Shown here piece by piece: positions 43,869 to 53,628 of a DNA stretch of 64,000 bases. The stretch is from Henningerozyma blattae CBS 6284. Taxonomy: Eukaryota > Ascomycota > Saccharomycetes > Saccharomycetales > Saccharomycetaceae. The notes under the pieces were generated by a model. That model worked only from the letters and a program-made list of their open reading frames with translations. It did not search any database and was not told where the DNA came from. The position numbers and the translations under genes are program-made. The stretch's first letter is position 1, and each line of letters opens with the position of its first letter. The stretch lies in the NCBI RefSeq assembly GCF_000315915.1, contig NC_020187.1, positions 1,715,679 through 1,779,678 on the forward strand, written 5' to 3'.

Positions 43869-46003
43869 ATGTCAAAGAATCTCTCCAATAAAGAAAGTGT
43901 AGAGCTTCATGAATTTACATTAGAAGATGGAAATCCCCACTCATTACCAAGCTCGGACCCCCATATTATTATGGATGATGAGTTTCTATTTGAAACACCA
44001 AACAAGTCCTTATCCCATCAATCACCCACTAATACATGTGCTAGAATTAGTCATGCTTTAAGAAGAATGGCAAATGTAAAAAATCCTTTGATGAAAAAAT
44101 TCTTACATTTTAAAGGTCCAATAGCCATACTATTATTATTTTCGGTTATTTTAGGTATTTCAGTGCATCCTCATAAATCAATTCCAACTGCTAAAAACTA
44201 TATCTTACAAACTTTTAAATCTGTTAAAGAAGTTTCTTCAAAAAGAGAATTGGCCGCACTCGATCTAACTTCATCTATAAAATATAATAATAATTTGGAA
44301 AAAAGTGCAATTAATTCTAGGATTATAAACCAACATTATGATGATTTTAAAATTAAAGGTTATATTTCAAATTTAAATATAGATAAGTTACTTAATGAAA
44401 AGCAATCAAAAGTTGAGAAAGCTGGTTCAACTTTGAAAGATTCTAATGGTGAGTTAGTAGCTGTTAAGGATTTCGAATTAATGTTAAATAATGATTATAG
44501 CTCATTGGCATCTTGTGAAGATTTGGAATATTCATCAAAGATATCTTATTCAACAGAAAGAAAAATAATTGAAGATGACTTATTAGCTTTACGCAGAGAA
44601 TTAATTAATAGGAATGATTTGATCTCAAAATTCATGACAAATGAAGATGAGAAAGATTTAAGTGATGAAGAGATTGTTAAGAAACGGTGGTTTAGATTTG
44701 GTTCTTCTAGCGTTTGGTTGGAATCTCAGCAATGCTATATTACTGTCACCAGATTAATGTACGCTAAATCTGGTGACAGAAATAAACCAGATATATCACT
44801 AATTAGAGCGCAAGCTTTTGATAAAGACTGGAATGAAATAAAAGGGAAAAGAATTCCAAAAATTGATATTTCTTTACCAAAGAGCATTGAAGAAGAATTG
44901 CAAAGAATTGATAAAGAATTTGGTAATGTTGATGCTTGTGAAGAGTTGAGTTCAGATGCAGTTGCATATGATCAATGTACTATCCAGCATGCCAATGCTT
45001 ATTTAGATGGTCAAGCTAGAAAGGAGGAATTTTTGAAGCAATATTTTGTTACATATCCAACTGTATATGAGATTCCATTTTACACAGAAATTAGATATAA
45101 AGGCCCTGAAGATCCAAGAATTATTTTAAGAAAAGATGATGATTTGGAAGAACCTGTTATTGTTTTCAATATGGAAAATGAAAGAGGCCGCAGATTTTAT
45201 TCTTATTTACCACATAGAAATATTAAACCATTAGTTGAATTTGATATCAAAGGTCATCGTGCACGTAAGAAGGAAAAAAATTGGGCTCCATTTTTCCATG
45301 AAGATGATACGAAGACTATTTCATTATTATCTCGTGGCTTCATTCATTTCGTGTATAGTTTTTCTCCCTTTGAAGTCATTAAATGTTCATTAAATGATGG
45401 TATGTGTGAAAAAGTTTTTCAAAAGGAGAGCTTAAAATTGTCTAATAAAAATAATTATGGTGGTATGCGTGGGGGTACACAAATTGTTCAATTGCCAAGC
45501 ATTATTCCAAAAGTTACTGGTAAACAAATGTGGTTGGGTATAGCCAAGTCGCACATTGAATATTGTGGCTGTGGTAGACATTTTTATAGACCTATGTTAA
45601 GTCTTTTTGTGGAAAGTAACGGTGTTTACCATCAAGAGCTTGTTGTTCCATATTTAGATTTTAATACAGAGGTAATTGGATGGAATAATCAAGAAAATAA
45701 GTGTGACTATATCAATATTATGTCACCAAACTCAATATCTGCATGGGAAGTGTTAGGCCAAGATCCTTTGACAAAAAAATTCGATGATTACTTGGTAATT
45801 ACTTATAGTGAATCCGATATTCTATCTAAAGTCATTACTGTCCGAGGTATGCTAGATTACATCCTGAGATTATATGGTGAGAAAGACATAGAGGAAATTT
45901 TGTTCCTTCATTGGATTCTGACAACATTTTAGCAACCACTCTTCAATGTACAATTGATGAAATAAAAAATCAATGTAACATTTATGGAAAAAAGCATTCG
46001 TGA
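43869..46003 (+). CDS. GT91/BMT-family beta-mannosyltransferase, copy B, frameshifted near the C-terminus
   Basis: The ORF as read ends at 45932 (687 residues). Cytoplasmic tail about 82 residues, membrane span about 83-99 (GPIAILLLFSVILGISV). All family blocks are present: CEDLEYSSKISYS, RWFRFGSSSVWLESQQCYITV, GPEDPRIIL, KNWAPFFHEDD, CGCGRHFYRPML, MSPNSISAWEVLGQDP and TYSESDILSKV. After EKDIEE (45891-45896) the frame is lost. A neighbouring frame continues FVPSLDSDNILATTLQC then EIKNQCNIYGKKHS to a stop at 46001-46003, restoring the C-terminal Cys pair seen in all sister copies. One missing base at about 45894-45900 explains this. As read, the protein ends in 11 unrelated residues after the EE and lacks the Cys pair. 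Two blocks are nearly identical to copy A. Confidence 0.85.
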
Positions 46004-46244
46004 GTGTTATGTAGACATTAAATAGAATAGACACATGCATTTAAATGTGTACGTTAATACTAATAAAGTAATTATAGAGATAAATATTGTCATTAATTAT
46101 GTAAAGTATTCTGTGTAACTTATTTATACATATATAAAAAAAATGGCGAGACATTACAATTTTATATTGAAACCCATGTAATGTTGTCTTTGAAATTAAA
46201 TAGTTTTTGTAATGTTTATTAATTTTAAATTAATAATTATTTGG
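46004..46244. terminator. Convergent 3' region of GT91 copies B and C
   Basis: A 240-bp AT-rich interval between two converging genes. It must contain both 3' ends; TATATA and A-rich positioning stretches near 46120-46145 fit yeast polyadenylation signals, but no single site can be fixed. Confidence 0.4.
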
Positions 46245-48323
46245 TTATAGGTTGTGAATTTCTGCGTATTTTGCGCAGTCATCTCTAAGCTGATTAATAG
46301 CGCAAGACACAGTCTTTTTCATCATGTTCCGTGTGAAAGGTGAAGGAGTATATTTCTCAGAAACGTCTTTTTTATGATACATTTGAAGGATGTGATTTAC
46401 CAATCCTCTAATAATGACTACCTTGGATACTTCGTCTGCCTCACTATAAGTCAACACCAAATAATCTTCTATTTTATTTGATTTATGATCATGCTCAACT
46501 ATATCCCAAGCTGCAATTGAATTTGGAGTCATTACGTTATTCCAATCGCATCGAGCATCACCATGATCCCAACTCTGCACATTAACATTAAAATTAATAT
46601 TTGGTGCAATAAATTCCTGATGGAAAAGTCCATTATGCTCAATCATTAACATCATTAAGGGCCTATAAAAATGTGAGCCACAACCACAACCTGAAGAATG
46701 AGTTTTTGGAAAACCTAGCCATATTTGTGTGTCTCGAACCTGAGGGATAGGTTCTGGTAATGGTACAAATTGAGAGGCCCCACGTATTGCATGGAAACTT
46801 TTGAATTTTTCAGAATTTACTCCTGTTATCATGTCACAATACCCATCATCTAAGGAACATTTAAGTATTTGGAAAGGGCTAAAACTATAAACAAAGTGAA
46901 TAAATCCTCTTAATAAAATCGATGCAGGTATATCATCTTCAGTAAAGAATGGGGTCCAATTTTTCTCCTTCTTTAAAACCTTAAAATTAGAAACTTTCAA
47001 TTTTTGTAATTGTTCAATAGCTCTGTGTGGCAAAAATGTGTGAATACCACGCCCTTCTTCATTCCCCATGTTAAAGATAATAACAGGCTCTTCATTGTTA
47101 TGAATTTTTCGTAATATAATTCTTGGATCTTCTGGACCTCTAAATTTACCATCGGTATCAAACGGAATTTTATAAATTGTGGGGTATGTCACGAAGTATT
47201 TATCTAATAGCAGATTTTTCCTTTCTTGGGCTTCGAGTCGCTGGTTATTCTGCTTTGAAATACATTTTTCATAAACGTTTGGGTCAGATACAATAGACTC
47301 ACAACCATTCGAAAGCCCATATTCGTCATCAATTTTTTTTAATTCTTTTTCAATATTGGCTGGTGCAACCACATCAATTTTCGCTATGCGTTTGCCAGTA
47401 AGTTCATTCCAATTTCTATCAAACGTTTGGGCACGTAGGAAAGAAATTTTAGGCTGAGATTTATCTTCTTTAGGGGTATAAAGTATTCTTGATATTGTTA
47501 AGTAGCATTGTTCACTTTCTAGCCATACACTAGAAGCTCCAAATTGGAACCATCTTTTTTTAATGATTTCATCTAACTCTTTATCCTTCTCATCAGTAGC
47601 AACAATTGCCCTTGAGAATTCGTCATTAGCGTCTAATAATTGTTTACGGATGGAAATTATATCGTCACTAATGATCGTTCGATCTGACGAATAAGATATC
47701 TTCGATGAATATTTTAAAGAATCACAATCTAATTTCTTTTCAATATCTTTTTTTTCTCCTTCAGCTAAATTTTGAAACTTTTTTGAATGATTGTCAATTA
47801 AAAAGTCTGGATCTAAATTTGTCAAATAACTATTAAAAGAATATTCCTCAAATTTACGATTTCTCATAATATTATTGATCGGTCTATTCTTAAAAGATTT
47901 TACCTTCAAAATTGATGAAAAATCTGAACTTAATAAATCTTTTTTTGATGTTACTGGTTTTAATCTGTTATTTGAAGAAAAAAAATAGGTAGTGTTTTTG
48001 ATTGAAGACCCTGAAAGTATATGAAAACTTGATAGTATGACAATTAATGATAGAAGTATTACCATTCTAAGTTTAAGTTTAGAATTCATTAAAAAACGGA
48101 AATTACATCTAGATCGTAATATATGGGCAACATATCGTGAGCTTGATTTAAGATTTTGCAATTTCAGCTGAAAAATATTAGAGCATATCCCCTGATCAAC
48201 TCCTGTGCCATTTGCTTCTAGTGAATTATCAATGGATTTATTTTCACCTGTACATGTTGTTTGCATAAGTGTATCTAATGAAATATTTTCTCTATCATCA
48301 CCTTGTTCTTGGATTAGACTCAT
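46245..48323 (-). CDS. GT91/BMT-family beta-mannosyltransferase, copy C
   Basis: 692 residues. Cytoplasmic tail about 85, membrane span about 86-104 (MVILLSLIVILSSFHILSG), followed by a shortened stem: the segment between SNLNI and CEDLEYS in A and B is largely missing. Catalytic region: CDSLKYSSKISYS, RWFQFGASSVWLESEQCYLTI, FLRAQTFDRNWNELTGKRI, GPEDPRIIL, KNWTPFFTEDD, CGCGSHFYRPLM, MTPNSIAAWDI and LTYSEADEVSKV. It departs from the others at the GGxRGGTQ block, which reads IRGASQFVPL. C-terminal Cys pair present (VSCAINQLRDDCAKY). Convergent with copy B and clearly more diverged than A and B are from each other. Confidence 0.87.
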   Translation of the reverse strand: MSLIQEQGDDRENISLDTLMQTTCTGENKSIDNSLEANGTGVDQGICSNIFQLKLQNLKSSSRYVAHILRSRCNFRFLMNSKLKLRMVILLSLIVILSSFHILSGSSIKNTTYFFSSNNRLKPVTSKKDLLSSDFSSILKVKSFKNRPINNIMRNRKFEEYSFNSYLTNLDPDFLIDNHSKKFQNLAEGEKKDIEKKLDCDSLKYSSKISYSSDRTIISDDIISIRKQLLDANDEFSRAIVATDEKDKELDEIIKKRWFQFGASSVWLESEQCYLTISRILYTPKEDKSQPKISFLRAQTFDRNWNELTGKRIAKIDVVAPANIEKELKKIDDEYGLSNGCESIVSDPNVYEKCISKQNNQRLEAQERKNLLLDKYFVTYPTIYKIPFDTDGKFRGPEDPRIILRKIHNNEEPVIIFNMGNEEGRGIHTFLPHRAIEQLQKLKVSNFKVLKKEKNWTPFFTEDDIPASILLRGFIHFVYSFSPFQILKCSLDDGYCDMITGVNSEKFKSFHAIRGASQFVPLPEPIPQVRDTQIWLGFPKTHSSGCGCGSHFYRPLMMLMIEHNGLFHQEFIAPNINFNVNVQSWDHGDARCDWNNVMTPNSIAAWDIVEHDHKSNKIEDYLVLTYSEADEVSKVVIIRGLVNHILQMYHKKDVSEKYTPSPFTRNMMKKTVSCAINQLRDDCAKYAEIHNL

Positions 48324-49729
48324 TTCTAAACAATATTCTAGATATCAAAAAAATAAATAAAAAAAGCAAAAGAAAATAGAAAAAAATGGGTAAGGTAAAA
48401 GGAAGACTAGTTACCTCAAGTTCGTGATCTACTTTAGAGAACGAGAGAAACCTACACAGAATCTGTTACACTCTTTTTAACAAAAGAACAATTCCAGTGA
48501 GCTTATCCAATATTTAGATACGTTAGAAGAGTGTGGTTGTGATGCTATCTCTTTCGTTTGACTATTGGTGTATCCCTCTTTATAAATATCTGTTAAATAA
48601 TAATTAATTTTGCATGTAATACGTAAAGTTAGAAACATTCTATTCAAGGTAGTAATGATAAACAATTATCTAATATCAGAACAAGTGAATAATAGGGAAA
48701 GAATTAACCAATTATTACCCGTAGGAGATTCGTCTATGAAGTAAGACAAAACGCCATAATAAACAGGCCAACACGTTAATTGTTGTTTGTAGATAATTTG
48801 CCTAAAATAAAACTATAAAAGAGGCTTTTTTTGAACACCTAATAATTGTTTAACACTAGGGTTGTCTAAAAGAATATACTCCGACAAGGTGACGGGATAC
48901 GGCTTATCCCTAACAATATGTCATGAGATTTATCCATTTTAGTATTATTTTCCTACAAATTCTAATTTTTAAAGGACAACAAAACAGCTGATATAAACTA
49001 TAAAAAGGCGACTTTTAATCTTATTTGTAACAAGACGCGCTTCAGACTCCATCGGGCAAAAGCAACATACAGTGGAGAAATATATCGCGTTTATATATTA
49101 AGCTTTCTATATGAAACCTGATAGATAAAATACATAAGTTATAAAATGTTTCGGGAATATTTCTAGCTCAAATAAGTAAATAATGAGGTGATCTTATTGT
49201 AGAATTGAAAGCATCAAAACGTTAGAGCCATTATCAATTTTAAATGGAAGATGCAAACTTGTAAATCATAATAAGGGTCTTAATACTCTTCTCAGAAAAG
49301 TAAGTATTTAAAAATGCTTTGATTGTGAAATCTAGTTTACGTATATTAATTAGTTATAAAAATAATGCTTTGTTAGCGTTAATATTTCTCAGATCTTTAA
49401 AGCAAGCCTGATTAGGCCGCGGGAAATAGAAGTTATGAATTGAAGTAATATATATATATATATTCTGAGTTGAGGCAATATATATAATAATTGTATTGGG
49501 GTATTTATGGAACAAGAGCTAGTTTCAATTTTGTCCATAATAGGACACGTTCTTTACTCTCAACGATTATTGGTTGGTAACGAATTGATACCATATCATT
49601 GCTTTCCAACAAAAGCCACAGTATAAGCTTTCTAGTATTTTCTTAGCTGTAAACTGAAAATAACCCCTTCAGAATATATATTATATTGTGATTATAGTAC
49701 AAAAAGTTTAGTCAGGATTAGGGGTATCT
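48324..49729. other. Intergenic region with GT91 copy C promoter
   Basis: 1.4 kb, AT-rich. Holds a Reb1-type TTACCCG at 48715-48721, about 390 bp upstream of copy C, and a TA run near 49449-49463. No gene is seen. Confidence 0.5.
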
Positions 49730-50644
49730 TTAATATGATAACAGAGATTCTAAATTATACTCTATAAATTCTTTAAAATCATCAGTGTCTTTTATATCAT
49801 ATAAATACTTCAAAATATATGCAGGTTTCATTGCAACATAATATTGATTGGCCCATTTCTTAAAAGGTTGGACATTTTCATTTTTTGATTTTTCGGTTAG
49901 ATAGGCAGCTTCATAAGCATTTTGAATTGTAGAGTTTTGCTTCTTGAATGGACCAGATAATTCCATTATATGGCTTACTGCAAGAAATTTTGGAAGTTTT
50001 TTCCGTGAATTTGTTGGATTCTTGGTTGACTTTTTAGATGAAGTAGCCGAGCTTTTTTTATTTGATTCCTTTTCTAGATTTTTCTTTTCTGCTTTCTTTT
50101 CTGCTTCCTGTTCTGAGTTAATATTATTTGTATACAAAGTTACAAATTTCATTACTTGGATGGGTATTCTTCCACCAGGGCGTTTAAGCCCGTCAATAAA
50201 TTTTAATTTCCAGGTGTTGATGCTACCTTTGAAGGTGTTAAGGTGAGATTCTTCACAGAAATGTTTAATATCATCAATTGAGTTACAATATTCTTTTATT
50301 TGAGCAAAATTATCCAGAACTGTCGCAATATCTCTGAGTACCTTGTATTTATTTGCTGAGGATGAGGCTTCTTCAACTTTTTCTAAAAAATCACTAGTAG
50401 TCTTATCATTTATCATATCTTCTAATTTTTCATCTAATGACTTTGGTGCAGTAACAAATTCACGAGGCAAAGCTGGTTTATCCAAATACACTCTGAACTT
50501 ATATTTATTAAATTCGAAGTCAAAACTTGTTTGATCCATATAAAGTGTATCTTTAGTGGTTTTTTGTAGGGATTTGGAACTTATTCCTTCATCACTTGTT
50601 GGTGCAATTTTGTCTCTGATAGAACTTGAAAATGGAGTTTCCAT
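49730..50644 (-). CDS. Unrecognised 304-residue protein within the GT91 cluster
   Basis: I do not recognise a family. No signal peptide or membrane span is visible, so it is probably cytosolic or nuclear. Residues 1-37 are Ser/Thr-rich and polar. A folded-looking part follows (FDFEFNKYKFRVYLDKPALPREFV at about 41-64, then helices to about 172, including LNTFKGSINTWKLKFIDGLKRPGGRIPIQVMKFVTL). A Lys/Ser-rich basic linker (about 182-216) leads to a second ordered region (FLAVSHIMELSGPF ... QPFKKWANQYYVAMKPAYILKYLYDI). Codon use and composition look like a real gene, and the ATG at 50642-50644 begins the only long frame. The two-domain architecture with a basic hinge could suit a nucleic-acid-associated protein, but that is speculation. 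Confidence 0.7.
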   Translation of the reverse strand: METPFSSSIRDKIAPTSDEGISSKSLQKTTKDTLYMDQTSFDFEFNKYKFRVYLDKPALPREFVTAPKSLDEKLEDMINDKTTSDFLEKVEEASSSANKYKVLRDIATVLDNFAQIKEYCNSIDDIKHFCEESHLNTFKGSINTWKLKFIDGLKRPGGRIPIQVMKFVTLYTNNINSEQEAEKKAEKKNLEKESNKKSSATSSKKSTKNPTNSRKKLPKFLAVSHIMELSGPFKKQNSTIQNAYEAAYLTEKSKNENVQPFKKWANQYYVAMKPAYILKYLYDIKDTDDFKEFIEYNLESLLSY

Positions 50645-51366
50645 TGATTAAAGATTTAGCGAGATAATTAGAGGACGGTTTATAGTTATATATCAGAATA
50701 ATTGAATTACACTATAGGTATGTTTCTAAAACTCAAAAAAGATTCCCTTAAGACAAAATACAAAATAAGAAATAAAAATAATTCAGTATCAACCTCTCCC
50801 CACTAGAGAATGATAGGAAGTTCGGCCTTTCATTGAGAACGAAAACTGGCACGAATAAATGAAAAACTGAAATTTCGTTTTAAGTAGTGTAATACGGAGA
50901 ACCCGGACACCATTGTGATAATGGGCAATTGACGGAGTTTTTAAGGTAGTAATTAGGGATATAATACGTAGAGATCGGAGCCTAACTGGTAAGCACATTG
51001 TCAAATTTCGGAATGTCTAATACTATGCAATCCATCCTAGATGAGGATGCATTATACTATATATATTTTAATATGATATTTAAATGCTAAAGAAATTCAT
51101 AGAATGTCTTATATACTATGATAAGATATGGAAAAGCAAATGGGAATTTATAAAGAAATTATCATAAGCAACTAATAATTTATTTCATATATATGTGTTC
51201 CTCATATTTGTTTGATTTGTAGTACTTCTGCCATTTCAGAATGTTTTGCTTTTTCATTCAACAAACTACGCTTGCATTACTTTCTTAAATCTAATTCAGT
51301 TTTTTATATCATTGCAGGGTTCTTAGTCGTACATATTATACGGATCTATCTTCCTTACTAGAATTA
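50645..51366. other. Upstream of the unknown gene, downstream of GT91 copy D
   Basis: 720 bases, AT-rich. The minus-strand ORF 50789-51004 has no support. No other feature is seen. Confidence 0.5.
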
Positions 51367-53628
51367 TCATCCGTCCCTTTTTTCTATATCTTCTTCCTTA
51401 TTTTTTATTTCATAACTCAACCTTTGTTTTGTTCTAGGTTTGTTGCTTCTTTTCCTCCTTCTTTTCTTCCTTCTTTTCTTCCTTCTTTTCTTCTTTCTTT
51501 TCTTCTTTCTTTTCTTCCTTCCTGTCCTCCTTTTTATCTTCCTTCTTTTCCTCCTTCTTATCTTCCTTTTTGTTAGAATCCTTTTATTTTTTCGATCTTT
51601 TATCTTTTGGATCTCTTCAGCGGGATCAATATCTAACCCAGGATGCTTATTTCCATAGATTCTACACTCAGATAATGAGTGAGAAACTATACATTTCGTT
51701 GCTTCATAATCTAAATCTCTTGAAAAGAAATAATTCTCATTTATTTTGTTTCCTGAATACATATGTAGTACATAATTCAATACTCCTTTAAGAGTTATAA
51801 TTCTTGAAACTCGGCCTCCCTCTGTATACATAAAAGCCATGTAATCTTCAATTATTTTGGTTTTAGGATCCTGACCTAATATATCCCATGAAGCAATTGA
51901 ATTAGGTATCATCATATTATAACCTGTACAATTTGTACTTTTTCCATCCCAACCCAAAACATCAGTATCAAAGCTAACATTAGGCGCAAACATTTCAAAA
52001 GTAAAATTTCCTGAACTCTCCGCCATGACTGTTAACATTGGACGATAATATCTCTTGCCACAACCACAATCATCTAGCCTAATTTTGGTAAATGCGACCC
52101 ATAATTGTTTGTCTTTAATCTTTGGCATTTCATTAGGTAGCGGAACAAATGGAGTGCCTTCACGAATTACATCTGTAAAAACTCCATCTTCAACTTTAAT
52201 GGGCGGTTTCTCGAAAACAATCTCACACTTCCCATCTGTTAATGAACATTTTAAGACCTGAAAAGGGTTATATTTACGAATAAAGTGAATATACCCAAGT
52301 GATATTGAAGAGTCAACGCTCGAATCGTTTTCTGTAAAAAACGGTGTCCAATTAGTCTCAGGTTTCCTATTTGATTCTTTTAAATAAAATGGAATCAAAT
52401 TATTTATTGATCTATGAGGTAAAAAGGCATACATCCTCCTATCATCATTATTATGCATATCAAATACAATTACTGGTTCCTCTAGCTTCTGTGACTTTTT
52501 GAGTATGATCTGTGGATTAGTAGGCCCTCTCAATCTGCCATTTGTGTTAAATGGAAATCTGTAAACAGTTGGATAAGTAACAGAATACCGGTCAAGTAAT
52601 TTTTGTTTTCTTTTCTTGGCTTTCATATTTGAATCTTTATATTTGGATAAGCAGTCTTCATATGCATCAAAATCCTCATTATATTTATCGCAATTATCTT
52701 TCACTTTTAAATCTCGTTCAATCTTCGATAACTCTTCTTTAAGATTATTTGGTTCGTTAACGTCTAATTTTAAAATTCGTTTACCTTTAATTTCGTTCCA
52801 ATCTTTGTCATAAGCTTGTGCTCTTATTACAGAAACGTCGGGTTCAAATAGTTCTTCTTCTGACGAGTAGCGAACACTTGTTAAGACAATATAGCATTGT
52901 TCACTCTCTAGCCAGACACTTGAAGTACCCATTTTTTGCCACCTCTTACGAACAATTTCATTTTCACCCATTCTCTCATCCTGTTTTACTACTCTGTCAG
53001 ATAGAAAATCTTTAAAAGCAACAATCTGTCTTCTTATATTAAACAAACTGTCATCGATAAATGGTCTGTTTCTTGAATATTCTATATCTTCTGTGTATGC
53101 CAATTGATTACACCCTACTGTACCAATATTTGTATTTAGATTCCTTGGATTGATGTCAGGTAATATTGAGTTAATTTGATTTTCTTCCTTTTTGGTATTC
53201 TGATGGGAGAAAGGATTATAATTGGAAATATACCCTGGTATCCTTATACGACTATAGTTGTCGAAAGTTATCTTTTTGGATATTGGAGAACTATCCTGAA
53301 ATGAATGCCTTAACTTATGTCTGATATCAACCATATCAAGATCCTTTTTATTTAAAACCAAATCATCGTCATTGGTAGTCTGAAATTGGAAAGTTAAGAG
53401 ACGTTGATTATTACTCGCTCTTAATATAATAAGTATTATAAATAAGAGTAATATTCCCTTAAAAATATTAAGTTTTAAATATTTTTTCAATACATTTGTC
53501 TGTTTTGAACTCGGAGTTTTGGTACTTTTATTATTTATGTACTTCCGGTATTTCGAGACTCGTTTTAATCTTTTAAAAATAGAGTTACCTTCCATAGTAT
53601 ATTCAGATGTTGATGTGTTCTGACTCAA
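51367..53628 (-). CDS. GT91/BMT-family protein, copy D, diverged and with an out-of-frame basic tail
   Basis: 753 residues. Basic cytoplasmic tail about 54, membrane span about 55-69 (IFKGILLLFIILIIL). Family blocks remain: RWQKMGTSSVWLESEQCYIVL, VIRAQAYDKDWNEIKGKRI, TYPTVYRFPF, TNWTPFFTEND, CGCGKRYYRPML and NSIASWDILGQDP. Two normally invariant motifs are changed: GPEDPR is GPTNPQ, and the late TYSEAD is MYTEGGRVS. The C-terminal Cys pair is kept (CIVSHSLSECRIYG). After GLDIDPAEEIQKIKDRKNK the read-through frame is an Arg/Lys-only tail of about 60 residues. A neighbouring frame gives an orderly Lys-Lys-Glu-Glu repeat ending at a stop at 51434-51436. Activity is doubtful; fold membership is secure. 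Confidence 0.83.
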   Translation of the reverse strand: MSQNTSTSEYTMEGNSIFKRLKRVSKYRKYINNKSTKTPSSKQTNVLKKYLKLNIFKGILLLFIILIILRASNNQRLLTFQFQTTNDDDLVLNKKDLDMVDIRHKLRHSFQDSSPISKKITFDNYSRIRIPGYISNYNPFSHQNTKKEENQINSILPDINPRNLNTNIGTVGCNQLAYTEDIEYSRNRPFIDDSLFNIRRQIVAFKDFLSDRVVKQDERMGENEIVRKRWQKMGTSSVWLESEQCYIVLTSVRYSSEEELFEPDVSVIRAQAYDKDWNEIKGKRILKLDVNEPNNLKEELSKIERDLKVKDNCDKYNEDFDAYEDCLSKYKDSNMKAKKRKQKLLDRYSVTYPTVYRFPFNTNGRLRGPTNPQIILKKSQKLEEPVIVFDMHNNDDRRMYAFLPHRSINNLIPFYLKESNRKPETNWTPFFTENDSSVDSSISLGYIHFIRKYNPFQVLKCSLTDGKCEIVFEKPPIKVEDGVFTDVIREGTPFVPLPNEMPKIKDKQLWVAFTKIRLDDCGCGKRYYRPMLTVMAESSGNFTFEMFAPNVSFDTDVLGWDGKSTNCTGYNMMIPNSIASWDILGQDPKTKIIEDYMAFMYTEGGRVSRIITLKGVLNYVLHMYSGNKINENYFFSRDLDYEATKCIVSHSLSECRIYGNKHPGLDIDPAEEIQKIKDRKNKRILTKRKIRRRKRRKIKRRTGRKKRKKKRKKKRRKKRRKKRRRKRSNKPRTKQRLSYEIKNKEEDIEKRDG
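51434..51585 (-). repeat. 12-bp tandem repeat in the 3' end of GT91 copy D (AAGAAGGAAGAA type)
   Basis: About eleven imperfect 12-bp units on the minus strand. Read from AAGGATTCTAAC they give KDSN then repeated KKED/KKEE and finally KKQQT before TAG at 51434-51436. Unit differences are mostly third-position A/G changes in Lys codons and A/G/T/C changes in Glu/Asp codons of that frame. Confidence 0.8.
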
